DNA from: an uncultured Pelagibacteraceae bacterium
GTDB taxonomy: Bacteria; Pseudomonadota; Alphaproteobacteria; Pelagibacterales; Pelagibacteraceae
Reading direction: 5' to 3'
DNA length: 47,899 nucleotides
Assembly (NCBI GenBank): GCA_902597675.1
Contig: CACJYR010000008.1
Span: 1 to 47,899 of the forward strand
The position numbers and the translations under genes were made by a program. The notes beneath the pieces are model-generated. The model was not told the DNA's origin. It worked only from the letters and a program-made list of their open reading frames with translations, and made no database searches. Below, piece after piece: positions 15,684 to 24,075 of the stretch. The stretch's first letter is position 1; each line of letters starts with the position of its first letter.

Positions 15684-17278
15684 CAATGGGTAAGTATCAT
15701 ATCTGCACCTTTTTCCGCAATCATTATTGTAGGTGCATTAGTATTACCTGATGTAATGTTTGGCATTATAGAAGCATCAATTACTCTTAAATTTTCAATT
15801 CCTTTTACTTTTAGTTTTTCATCAACTACAGCCATATCATCTTGACCCATTTTACACGTGCCAACTGGATGAAAAATTGTTTGTGCAAAATCTGAACCTG
15901 CTTTTACAAGTTCCTCATCATCATCAATGTCAATACCTGGTCTATATTCCTCAGGTTTATATTTTTTAAATGTTTCAGATTCCATGATAATTTTTCTTGT
16001 AAGTTTTAATCCTCTTGCTGCAATCATTCGATCATGATCTGTTGAAAGATAATTCATTTTTATTTTTGCATATGTTCTGGAATCTTTATCTACGATACTC
16101 ACATGACCTCTGCTTGTAGGCCTAATATTTGAAACAGTAGGTGTGAAAGCATGAAAATCATGATTTTTAGTTGCTCCTAAAGTGTCCATACTCATTGGTT
16201 GGACGTGCCATTGTAGATCTGGTAATTCTAATGAGGGATCACTTTTAGCAAACATACACATTTGGCTAGCTCCCATAGTCATTGGTCCACTTCGATTAAA
16301 AACATATTCCAGACCAATCATTAATTTTCCAAATAAACTATTAACCTTTTTATTTAGAGATTTAAGTCCCTGAATTTTATATATAGGTCTAAACATCAAG
16401 TGATCCTGTAAATTTTCACCAACACCTTTTAATTCTTGCACAACATCTATCCCCAAATTTTTTAATTTTTGAGAATTTCCTATTCCAGAAGTTTGCAATA
16501 TCTGAGGTGAACCTATCGAACCAGATGATAAAATTATTTCTTTATTACAAGTTAGTTTTTTAAGCTCATCACCTTGCCAATATTCAATTCCTTTTGCAGT
16601 TTTGCCTTCAAAATTAATTTTTTTTACATGAGCATTAGTTATGGTTCTTAAATTTTGTCTGTTTTTTATTGGGTTTAGATATCCAACTGAAGTACTACAT
16701 CTAAAGCCATCTTTTTCAGTAACTTGAAAATAACCACATCCATGATTATCGCCTGTGTTAAAATCTTTTGTCTTGGGGATACCAAACTCTTCAGCAGCAT
16801 TTTGAAATTCATTCAATAACGGTAATTGAATTCTTTGATCAGAAACTGATAGAGGCCCACCAATACCATGAAATTTATCTTTTCCTCTCTCTTGGTTTTC
16901 TGCTTTTATAAAATATGGCAGAACATCATCCCAACCCCAACCAGTATTTCCTAATTGTCGCCAAATATCATAATCTCTGCTTTGTCCTCTTATATAAAGT
17001 AGTCCGTTGATCGAAGAGCTACCACCTAATGTTTTACCTCTTGGATAACGAATTGACCTATTGTTCATTGAAGCATCAGGCTCGGTCTTATAACACCAAT
17101 CAACAGAGGGATTGTGCATGGTTTTAAAATATCCAACAGGGATATGTATCCATGGATAATTATCTTTTCCACCAGCTTCAATTAATACGACTTTGTTATT
17201 TGAATTTTCAGAAAGTCTGTTTGCCAGAACACATCCTGCAGATCCTGCTCCAATAATTACGTAATCAAAATTTTCCAT
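15683..17278 (-). CDS. GMC family oxidoreductase (choline dehydrogenase-like)
   Basis: The 531-aa FAD enzyme has the N-terminal ADP-binding motif (VIIGAGSAGCVLANRL), GMC signature 1 (TLGGSSSINGLLYIRGQ), signature 2 (SSGSIGSPQILQTSGIG) and the C-terminal active-site region HPVGTCKMG followed by GNTNAPTIMIAEKGA. It oxidises an alcohol to an aldehyde. BetA-like choline dehydrogenases have this length, but GMC substrate range is wide and no betB or betaine-transport gene is adjacent, so betA is not assigned. ATG 17278 is preferred to the TTG one codon earlier. It heads the leftward operon and diverges from the TRAP operon. Confidence 0.9.
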   Translation of the reverse strand: MENFDYVIIGAGSAGCVLANRLSENSNNKVVLIEAGGKDNYPWIHIPVGYFKTMHNPSVDWCYKTEPDASMNNRSIRYPRGKTLGGSSSINGLLYIRGQSRDYDIWRQLGNTGWGWDDVLPYFIKAENQERGKDKFHGIGGPLSVSDQRIQLPLLNEFQNAAEEFGIPKTKDFNTGDNHGCGYFQVTEKDGFRCSTSVGYLNPIKNRQNLRTITNAHVKKINFEGKTAKGIEYWQGDELKKLTCNKEIILSSGSIGSPQILQTSGIGNSQKLKNLGIDVVQELKGVGENLQDHLMFRPIYKIQGLKSLNKKVNSLFGKLMIGLEYVFNRSGPMTMGASQMCMFAKSDPSLELPDLQWHVQPMSMDTLGATKNHDFHAFTPTVSNIRPTSRGHVSIVDKDSRTYAKIKMNYLSTDHDRMIAARGLKLTRKIIMESETFKKYKPEEYRPGIDIDDDEELVKAGSDFAQTIFHPVGTCKMGQDDMAVVDEKLKVKGIENLRVIDASIMPNITSGNTNAPTIMIAEKGADMILTH

Positions 17279-17410
17279 CAATAGTTGAATCGTTTTTTAG
17301 TTTTAGCTTTTTAATGCTTTTACACTTATATTTATGGATTGTCACTTGTGTCAGGTTTGTTTTTCTGATTGAATTAAACAAGTTAAATTTAACTAACAAG
17401 AGGATAAATA

Positions 17411-18505
17411 ATGAAAAAAATCATTTCAATGTTATTTGCAACAATTTTAGTTCTTGGATTTACTTCAAGTGCCAATGCTGCAAAAACATTAAAGTGTCAA
17501 ACTGTTCTTAACACTAAAGCTGATGAGGTAAAAATGTTAAAGGACTTTACTGACACAGTAACTGAATTAACGAGCGGATCGTTAAAATTTGAAATATTGC
17601 CAGCTGGCGCAGTTGTAGGAGTTAAAGAAACTCTAGATGCTGTTGATAAAGGTTTGATTGATTGTGGTTTCGCATGGACTCACTATTGGTCAGGTGATCA
17701 CCCTGCTGCAATGTTATTTGGTTCGCCAGTAGCTGGTGGTGGAGTAGGTATCGATAATATCGCATTCCTATCATGGTTCCAATATGGTGGTGGTAAAGAG
17801 TTATACGACCAACTTTGGAAAGAAATGGGAAGAGATATTAAAGGATTTATGATTCAACCAGTTGGCCCAGAAGCTTTAGGTTGGTTTCCAAAACCAATTA
17901 AAGATATGGCTGACTTTAGAAAATATAAGTTCAGAACTCCTCCAGGAATTCCAGGACAAACTTATAAAGATATTGGTATAGCATCTGTTGCAATGGGTGG
18001 TGGAGATATTCTTCCAGCTCTTGAAGCAGGAACTATCGATGCTGCTGAGTGGTGTTGTCCAAAACCAGACTTAACATTTGGTTTCCAAAAAGTATTAAAG
18101 CATTATTACCTGCAAGGTTTACACCAAGTAGTCGTAAATGCTGATTTTTATATTACTGGAAAAACATACAACGCTATGAGTGCTCATGAGAAAAAGTCAC
18201 TTGAAGTAGCTGCTAATGCTTCATTAGCAAAATCTTTAAGTTACAGAATCTATGAGAATGGTAAAGCTTTAAGAGAGCTAACTACTAAACATGGAGTAAT
18301 TCTAGAGGATACACCTTCAGATTATTTCACAGAATATATGGCTGCAGCAAAAGCATCTTTAAATAAGAATGCTAAAGATAATAAATTTTTTAACGAAGTT
18401 TACACTTCAATGAAAAATTTTGCTGATGTTGCTGTTCCTTTCTGGAGTGGTGCTCAAATGTCTAATGCGAAGCTAGGAATGGCTCACGCAGCAACATTAA
18501 AGTAA
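17411..18505 (+). CDS. dctP: TRAP transporter solute-binding protein (DctP family)
   Basis: The 364-aa periplasmic protein has a clear signal peptide ending ANA-A (about residue 23). It contains the substrate-contacting Arg region YKFRTPPG and a DAAEWCCPKPDLTFGF block like that of the TakP/mannitol-chloroaromatic TRAP subfamily, whose known members bind 2-oxo acids or other carboxylates. AGAGGAT lies 7 nt before the ATG. A strong terminator-like hairpin follows at 18527-18562, ahead of the permease genes. The ligand is probably an organic acid, but the exact one is not readable. Confidence 0.92.
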   Translation: MKKIISMLFATILVLGFTSSANAAKTLKCQTVLNTKADEVKMLKDFTDTVTELTSGSLKFEILPAGAVVGVKETLDAVDKGLIDCGFAWTHYWSGDHPAAMLFGSPVAGGGVGIDNIAFLSWFQYGGGKELYDQLWKEMGRDIKGFMIQPVGPEALGWFPKPIKDMADFRKYKFRTPPGIPGQTYKDIGIASVAMGGGDILPALEAGTIDAAEWCCPKPDLTFGFQKVLKHYYLQGLHQVVVNADFYITGKTYNAMSAHEKKSLEVAANASLAKSLSYRIYENGKALRELTTKHGVILEDTPSDYFTEYMAAAKASLNKNAKDNKFFNEVYTSMKNFADVAVPFWSGAQMSNAKLGMAHAATLK

Positions 18506-18526
18506 TCAGTAATCAATCTTGATTTT

Positions 18527-18562
18527 TTAGAGCGGACTTTTAAAGTCCGCTCTAATTTTTTT
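18527..18562 (+). terminator. Intrinsic terminator/attenuator between dctP and dctQ
   Basis: A perfect 14-bp inverted repeat (18527-18540 and 18542-18555; the core AGAGCGGAC pairs with GTCCGCTCT) is followed by a run of T at 556-562 of the same kilobase. Allowing for a real loop, at least 11 bp form a G+C-rich stem, unusual in this A+T-rich DNA. It lies inside the TRAP operon, so partial termination giving more binding protein than permease is the likely role. Confidence 0.85.
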
Positions 18563-18574
18563 AACTAAAATTTT

Positions 18575-19189
18575 ATGGCAGACGAACCTGGTAAACTAGA
18601 TATCTCTGATGAAATGATTGCCGAAAGGCGAGGTGGATCAGGTAAAATGCCAACCGATATGCCATCATGGATGGTTAAATCTATTGTTAATATTGATAAA
18701 TTTAGTAAGTGGATTGGTAGTATTGTTTGTTGGATATTGATGCCACTCATTTTTGCAATGACCTACGAAGTTCTTGCAAGAAAATTATTTTTAGCACCAA
18801 CAATTTGGGCTTATGACATTAGCCGTTTTCTTTATGGTGCATTATTTATGCTTGGCGCGGGATATGCTCTTTCTAGGGGAGTTCATATAAGAGCAGATTT
18901 TTTATACAGAAATTTTAAAACTAAAACACAAGGTCTTATTGATTTCTGGTTATATCTTTTATTTTATTTTCCAGGATTAATTGTTTTTCTTTATATGACC
19001 ATAGGTTTTGTTGAAGAGTCAATTAGAAGAGGCGAACGAGGGATGGACACGACTTGGATGCCTTACATGTGGCCTATTAAAACGTGTTTGTTAATTGGGA
19101 TTATTTTTTTATTAATTCAAGGTTTTTCAGAATTACTAAAAAGTTATTGGGCAGCTAAAAAAGGTGAGTGGCCAGGAGAGAAAAAATGA
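18575..19189 (+). CDS. dctQ: TRAP transporter small permease (DctQ family)
   Basis: The 204-aa protein has a hydrophilic N-terminus of about 45 residues and then four hydrophobic spans, the DctQ layout. YDISRFLYGALFMLGAGYAL and the following RGVHIRADF are typical DctQ sequences. It forms the membrane complex with DctM. It starts 13 nt after the terminator T-tract, and its stop overlaps the dctM start (ATGA), implying coupled translation. The long soluble N-terminal extension is somewhat larger than in minimal DctQ proteins. Confidence 0.92.
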   Translation: MADEPGKLDISDEMIAERRGGSGKMPTDMPSWMVKSIVNIDKFSKWIGSIVCWILMPLIFAMTYEVLARKLFLAPTIWAYDISRFLYGALFMLGAGYALSRGVHIRADFLYRNFKTKTQGLIDFWLYLLFYFPGLIVFLYMTIGFVEESIRRGERGMDTTWMPYMWPIKTCLLIGIIFLLIQGFSELLKSYWAAKKGEWPGEKK

Positions 19190-20520
19190 TAGCAGAATTC
19201 ATTGATCCGGCTATTTTAGGTTTCATTTTAGTTGGCGTGATGCTATTTGCTATATTTATCGGGTTTCCCATTTCATTCACTTTAATATTTCTAGGATTTG
19301 TATTTGGTTATCTTGGTTTTGGAAAATTAGTTTTTTATTTAATGACCCTTCAATTTTCAATGGTCATGACCGAACAAACTCTCGCCGCCGTCCCGCTTTT
19401 TGTCTTTATGGGTATTATGATGGAACAAGCTGGATTAATGGAAAGGTTGTTTTCAGCATTTCAAATGATGTTAGCAAAAGTAAAGGGGTCTTTATATTAC
19501 GCAGTTTTATTTGTTTCAGTTATATTTGCTGCAGCAACAGGAATTGTTGGTGCATCAGTCACAATTCTCGGAATTATGGCTGCAAAATCCATGAATAGAT
19601 CTGGTTATGATGTAAAACTTGCCGCTGGTACTATTACTGCTGGAGGTACTTTAGGAATTTTAATTCCACCAAGTATTATGCTTGTTGTAATGGGACCTAT
19701 TATGGAAATTCCAGTTATAGATTTATTTGCAGCTGCAATTTTACCAGGAATTCTTCTTGCAAGTTTGTATGCAGCTTACACAACAATCAGATGTATGATT
19801 AATCCAAAACTTGGACCTGTTTTACCTGATGATATGAGGGCCGCAAGCATGAAAGAAGTATGGATAGAATTTTTCTTAGGTTTAGTTCCTCCAGCCGCTT
19901 TAGTATTTGCTGCATTAGGTAGTATTTTATTTGGATTTGCAACCCCAACAGAAGCAGCAGGTTGTGGTGCGATGGGTGCATTACTACTTTCATTAGCTTA
20001 TAAAAAATTAACTCTTTCAAAACTTCAAGAAGCATTAGTGAAAACATTAGAGATTACTGCTTTAATAATGGTGTTAGTTGCAGCATCAAATTTTTTTGGA
20101 GCTGTTTTTGCGAGGTTAGGAACTCCAACTCTTTTAACTGAGTTTTTATTAGGCTTAGAAATGAACAAGTATTTAATTCTGGCAATGATCATGGTGATGA
20201 TCTTTTTATTGGGTTGGCCACTAGAATGGGTACCGATTGTAATGATTATTATTCCAATAATTTTACCATTGGTAGAGGCGTTAGGATTTAATTTAACTTG
20301 GTTTGCAATTTTAGTTGCCGTTAATTTACAAACCGCCTGGCTCTCACCTCCAGTAGCACTCTCAGCTTATTTTTTAAAAGGAGTTGTTCCTGAATGGGAT
20401 TTAAAAGATATTTACTATGGAATGATGCAGTTTATGGTTCTTCAAGTAATTGGATTAGTTTTGATCATTATATTTCCTAAAATTGCACTTTGGTTACCAA
20501 CTCTCTTATATGGACAGTAG
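19186..20520 (+). CDS. dctM: TRAP transporter large permease (DctM family)
   Basis: The 444-aa protein has about 12 hydrophobic segments and DctM blocks: GTLGILIPPSIMLVVMG in the middle and TAWLSPPVALSAYFLKG near the C-terminus. It is the Na+-coupled translocation subunit. ATG 19186 is chosen, not the GTG at 19168: it lies 7-8 nt after an AGGAGAG ribosome binding site and overlaps the dctQ stop as ATGA. The family and operon context agree on uptake of an organic acid. Confidence 0.93.
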   Translation: MIAEFIDPAILGFILVGVMLFAIFIGFPISFTLIFLGFVFGYLGFGKLVFYLMTLQFSMVMTEQTLAAVPLFVFMGIMMEQAGLMERLFSAFQMMLAKVKGSLYYAVLFVSVIFAAATGIVGASVTILGIMAAKSMNRSGYDVKLAAGTITAGGTLGILIPPSIMLVVMGPIMEIPVIDLFAAAILPGILLASLYAAYTTIRCMINPKLGPVLPDDMRAASMKEVWIEFFLGLVPPAALVFAALGSILFGFATPTEAAGCGAMGALLLSLAYKKLTLSKLQEALVKTLEITALIMVLVAASNFFGAVFARLGTPTLLTEFLLGLEMNKYLILAMIMVMIFLLGWPLEWVPIVMIIIPIILPLVEALGFNLTWFAILVAVNLQTAWLSPPVALSAYFLKGVVPEWDLKDIYYGMMQFMVLQVIGLVLIIIFPKIALWLPTLLYGQ

Positions 20521-20545
20521 AATATTAAAGTTTTATATTGTCTAA

Positions 20546-22003
20546 GTGAGTCAGCAAAAAACAAAAAAAACTCTCATTAACTGGGATTTAGTAACTGTTA
20601 ACCCTAACAATAAAACTTGGGATTGGAAGGATTTGTTTTGTTTTTGGGGGGTTAATATTCAAAGTGTTATTGGATTTTCACTAATCGCATCTTTGTACTT
20701 AATTTATAATTTGAATACTGCTGTAGTTCTTTTTGGAACAATTTTAGGAACCTTTTTTGTTTATATATTTTCTAATTTGATAGGTAAACCTTCTCAGAAA
20801 TTTGGATTACCATTTGTTGTCTTATTAAGATCGTCATTAGGATTTAGAGGAGCACAATTTTTTGGATTACTGAGAAGTATTGTTGGAATATTTATGTTTG
20901 GAATTCAAACATATTTTTTATCAAAAGCGATTGGTTTCTTAATTAGGGTTTTGATGTACTCAGTAGATAATTCAATTTTACAAAAAGAAATCTTATTAGT
21001 TTTTTTCATAGGGTTAAACATTATCGATTGGGCTGCTATATTGATTTCAATTGTACTGCAAACTTACTTATTTAGTGTTGGCATGAATTATAACAAAAAA
21101 TTAATCAAGTTTTCTGCATTAACTATATACGCTGCAATGATAATGTTTTTCTTTATTGTTTTATTATCCGATGTAAAACTGACCGCTCAATCTTTCATAG
21201 ATGTTTTAGATTTTCAAAATATCTTTAATCCAAATAATGTTGGTCCAATAATTACAGTTGCAGGGACTACATTTACTTTTTTTTCAATTATAATTTTATC
21301 ATTTGGTGATTTTTCTAGATACGTTAAAAATGAACAAGAGCTAAAAAAAGGTAATTTAAGCTTAATTTTAAATTTAATAATTTTTTCATTTTTTGCATTA
21401 TTTATTGTTACAGGTGCTGATGCATTTCAAAATTTAAACGAGCAAAATGTAGATATGATTTTAACTAACCCTACAGATATAATTGGAAAATTAGATAATA
21501 TTCTTTTGGTTTCTTTAGCCTTGATTTTTATTATTATTGCTTCTGCATCAACAAATTTAATAGCAAACTTTATACCTTCTCAATATACATTAATTAATTT
21601 TGACCCTTCATCTTTTTCTTTAAAAAGTGCTAGTTACGTAATTGCTATTTTTGGATTTATTATAGGAGTTTTTTGGTTAACTTTTTTAAGCCAGGTTGGG
21701 GTCTTATCATATATAGATACGATCGGTGCTTTTTTTGGTCCTCTATTCGGATTAATGATTACTGATTTTTATATGATTAAAAAAGGAAAATTAGAAAATA
21801 AAGATATATACTCACTTGAAACTAGTGGTGCTTATTATTATTCGGGAGGATGGCACCTTAAAGGAGTTTATTCTTTAATATTGGGATTTATTTTTTCTGC
21901 TTCAACAATTTGGAATACAAATTTTATGTTTTTACAATCTTACTCATGGATTATCGGTGCTTTTGTAGCAGCTTTTGTTTATTACCTCTTAGCTAGAGAG
22001 TAG
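20546..22003 (+). CDS. NCS1 family permease (nucleobase/hydantoin/allantoin-type)
   Basis: The 485-aa membrane protein has about 12 spans and NCS1 hallmarks: WDLVTVNPNNKTWDW ahead of the first span, NIQSVIGFSL, GLPFVVLLRSSLGFRGAQ and FGIQTYFLSKAIG. NCS1 carriers are Na+ or H+ symporters for purines, pyrimidines, hydantoins, allantoin or thiamine precursors. The start is GTG at 20546, with no ATG nearby. It lies 25 nt after dctM and 4 nt before an SDR gene, so it may be part of the same transcript. The substrate is not identifiable from the sequence. Confidence 0.85.
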   Translation: MSQQKTKKTLINWDLVTVNPNNKTWDWKDLFCFWGVNIQSVIGFSLIASLYLIYNLNTAVVLFGTILGTFFVYIFSNLIGKPSQKFGLPFVVLLRSSLGFRGAQFFGLLRSIVGIFMFGIQTYFLSKAIGFLIRVLMYSVDNSILQKEILLVFFIGLNIIDWAAILISIVLQTYLFSVGMNYNKKLIKFSALTIYAAMIMFFFIVLLSDVKLTAQSFIDVLDFQNIFNPNNVGPIITVAGTTFTFFSIIILSFGDFSRYVKNEQELKKGNLSLILNLIIFSFFALFIVTGADAFQNLNEQNVDMILTNPTDIIGKLDNILLVSLALIFIIIASASTNLIANFIPSQYTLINFDPSSFSLKSASYVIAIFGFIIGVFWLTFLSQVGVLSYIDTIGAFFGPLFGLMITDFYMIKKGKLENKDIYSLETSGAYYYSGGWHLKGVYSLILGFIFSASTIWNTNFMFLQSYSWIIGAFVAAFVYYLLARE

Positions 22004-22007
22004 TTTT

Positions 22008-22760
22008 ATGGATAAAATTTCTTTTGATTTTAAAGGCAGAACGGCAATTGTCACTGGTGGTGCACAAGGCTTTGGTTTAGACATTACAAAAAGATTAATA
22101 AGGTCGGGTGCAAGTGTGATTATCTGGGACAACGATCAGAAAATGGTCGAAAAAGCGATTGAAGATATTAAAAGTCCCAATTTAAGTTCTTATATTGTTG
22201 ATATTTCAAATTACTCAAAAGTTGAAGAATGTGTGCAAGAAGTCACTAAGCAAAAAAATATTGATATATTGATTAATAACGCTGGTATTACTGGTCCAAC
22301 AGCAACTTTGTGGGAATATGATATTGATATGTGGAAAAAGGTTGTTGATATAAATTTAATGGGCACTTTTAATTGTTGTCGAACAATTGTGCCGAATATG
22401 ATCAAAAATAATTATGGCAGGATAGTTAATGTTGCCTCGGTAGCAGGTAAAGATGGTAACGCAAACGCTAGTGCTTATAGCGTTGGAAAAGCCGGAGCCA
22501 TTGGACTAACAAAATCATTAGGTAAAGAGCTTGCTGATAAGAATATAGCAGTAAATGCTGTTACTCCTGCAGGTGCTAAAACCAGAATTCTGGACCAAAT
22601 GACCAAAGAACACGTCCAAAGAATGTTATCAAAAGTGCCAAGAGGACGATTTCTTGAGGTAGAGGAGTTTACCTCTTTGGTCTGTTGGTTATCTTCTGAA
22701 GAAAATACATTCTCAACCGCTGCTGTTTTTGATATCAGTGGGGGTCGTTCGACCTATTAA
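22008..22760 (+). CDS. SDR family oxidoreductase
   Basis: The 250-aa classical SDR has TGGAQGFG (about 17-24), NNAGITGP, a catalytic Ser in VASVAGK and YSVGK giving the Tyr-x3-Lys pair; the end is DISGGRSTY. Family members include 3-oxoacyl-ACP reductases and sugar or polyol dehydrogenases. Four nucleotides separate it from the NCS1 permease, suggesting it acts on the imported compound or its product; that is inference from position. It converges with a small leftward ORF, overlapping by 4 nt. Confidence 0.92.
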   Translation: MDKISFDFKGRTAIVTGGAQGFGLDITKRLIRSGASVIIWDNDQKMVEKAIEDIKSPNLSSYIVDISNYSKVEECVQEVTKQKNIDILINNAGITGPTATLWEYDIDMWKKVVDINLMGTFNCCRTIVPNMIKNNYGRIVNVASVAGKDGNANASAYSVGKAGAIGLTKSLGKELADKNIAVNAVTPAGAKTRILDQMTKEHVQRMLSKVPRGRFLEVEEFTSLVCWLSSEENTFSTAAVFDISGGRSTY

Positions 22761-22894
22761 CTTCTTGGTTTAACCTCTACTATCTTAGTTTGATTTAGTT
22801 TGGCCCTTCCAAATTTTACATCTTTTGACATCACTGGAGCAAAAATCATAATTGACCAGTAAATTAATAAAATAAAAATGGAAATTGTCTTCAT
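22757..22894 (-). CDS. Small membrane or secreted protein, 45 aa
   Basis: ATG 22894 to TAA 22757 encodes a Lys-containing start, one hydrophobic helix (residues 4-22) and a basic hydrophilic tail (KDVKFGRAKLNQTKIVEV). The frame is open 17 codons further upstream, but that extension is polar and looks untranslated. It may be a single-span protein or a cleaved secreted peptide. It overlaps the convergent SDR stop by 4 nt. No family is recognised. Confidence 0.5.
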   Translation of the reverse strand: MKTISIFILLIYWSIMIFAPVMSKDVKFGRAKLNQTKIVEVKPRS

Positions 22895-22977
22895 AATTAA
22901 TATATACGAATAGAAATTGATTTTTGATTGTTTAAATTTTGTCAAAATAATGTATTAACAATTTTTTTTAAAAACTT

Positions 22978-23628
22978 ATGAATATAATTTTAAAATTTTT
23001 AATCAGCTTGTTTTTATTTACTGAGATTGGTGTAGCTAGTGAAATAAAAGTATTTGAATTTACCGAAGCTGAACTTTCACAGCTTGAGGTCAGAAAGGTG
23101 AGGGGTGCGGACAATAAGACAAATTACTCAGTTGGATCTAATGAAAATGGCAATTTTTTAAAATCAGTTGCTGATAATGCTGCCTCTGGTTTAGGAAAAG
23201 AAGTGAAAATTGACCTTAATAAGACACCTTTTATTAATATTACATGGAAAGTTGAAAAAGATTTATCTGGGATAAAAGAAAATACAAAAAAAGGACATGA
23301 TTTTGCAGCTAGAGTGTTTGCTGTAAAAAAGACTGGTGCAACACCACTTTCTAATAGGGCAATAAACTATGTTTTCTCAAGTAATAATGAAATTGGATTT
23401 AGTTCACCAAGTCCTTATACCAAAAAGTCTATAGATAATGTTTTATCTACTACTAAAAATAATCTCAATCAGTGGGTTACTGTCAAAGCAAATGTTAAAG
23501 AAGATTTTAAAAAATTCCACGATTTAGATGTTAATGAATTAGATGGTTTAGCTATAATGTCTGATACTGATAATTCTAAAATGAAGGCTATAGCATATTT
23601 TCAAAATATCTATTTTTCCGCAAATTAG
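22978..23628 (+). CDS. DUF3047 family exported protein
   Basis: The 216-aa protein has a signal peptide (about residues 1-20, ending GVAS-E). The middle has the DUF3047 pattern: INITWKVEKDLSG, KGHDFAARVFAVKKTG, and an NQWVTVKANVKEDFKKF segment leading to LDGLAIMSDTDNSKMKAIAYFQNIYF at the end. The fold resembles a jelly-roll or carbohydrate-binding lid, but no activity is known for the family. The next gene (ybgC) starts 24 nt later on the same strand. Confidence 0.82.
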   Translation: MNIILKFLISLFLFTEIGVASEIKVFEFTEAELSQLEVRKVRGADNKTNYSVGSNENGNFLKSVADNAASGLGKEVKIDLNKTPFINITWKVEKDLSGIKENTKKGHDFAARVFAVKKTGATPLSNRAINYVFSSNNEIGFSSPSPYTKKSIDNVLSTTKNNLNQWVTVKANVKEDFKKFHDLDVNELDGLAIMSDTDNSKMKAIAYFQNIYFSAN

Positions 23629-23652
23629 ATAATTATTTGATATAATTTTCTT

Positions 23653-24075
23653 ATGCATGAAAATTTTTTTCACAAATTAAAAGTTTATTATGAAGATACA
23701 GACTCTGGTGGAGTGGTTTATTATGCTAATTATTTAAAGTACTTAGAAAGAGCAAGAACAGAGGCTCTTTTTTCAATAGGTTTTAGCAATAAGAAAGTTC
23801 AGGAACAATTTGGTTCATTAATAATCGTCAAGTCTTGTAACATTGAATATAAAAAATCTGCTTTTTTAGAAGATGAATTAACTATTAGATCTTTTGTTAA
23901 ATCTATAACCAAAACATCTTTTTTTATGAACCAAATTATAACAAAAAGTGAAGAAATTATTGTTGAAGCACAAGTTCATTTAGTTTTTGTAAACAAAGAT
24001 GGCAAACCAGTTAAAATTCCAGATGATATATATTCAAAATTTAAACCTTACTTTTGTGACACAATTAAAGCATAG
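23653..24075 (+). CDS. ybgC: YbgC-type acyl-CoA thioesterase (hotdog fold)
   Basis: The 140-aa protein has the 4-hydroxybenzoyl-CoA thioesterase motif YYEDTDSGGVVYYANYLKYLE (about 12-32), with D17 as the catalytic Asp, and ERAR immediately after. YbgC enzymes hydrolyse short or long acyl-CoA and are usually linked to the Tol-Pal envelope system. The tolQRAB genes expected next to it are not here; the next gene is an oppositely oriented uracil-DNA glycosylase, overlapping by 11 nt. Confidence 0.9.
   Translation: MHENFFHKLKVYYEDTDSGGVVYYANYLKYLERARTEALFSIGFSNKKVQEQFGSLIIVKSCNIEYKKSAFLEDELTIRSFVKSITKTSFFMNQIITKSEEIIVEAQVHLVFVNKDGKPVKIPDDIYSKFKPYFCDTIKA

Noticed and set aside
15684..15686. TTG start one codon before the TerC ATG
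   Set aside because: The adjacent ATG at 15683 overlaps the preceding stop as TGATG and is the stronger start codon; the same logic applies to TTG 17281 for the GMC gene.
15683..17278. Naming the GMC oxidoreductase betA
   Set aside because: The family motifs fit choline dehydrogenase, but GMC substrates vary widely and no betaine-aldehyde dehydrogenase or choline transporter gene is adjacent.
19168..19185. GTG start for dctM six codons upstream
   Set aside because: ATG 19186 has an AGGAGAG site at good spacing and the ATGA overlap with dctQ; the GTG would read through that ribosome binding site.
19799..20047. 82-aa leftward open frame in dctM
   Set aside because: Leu-rich antisense shadow of a membrane protein gene.
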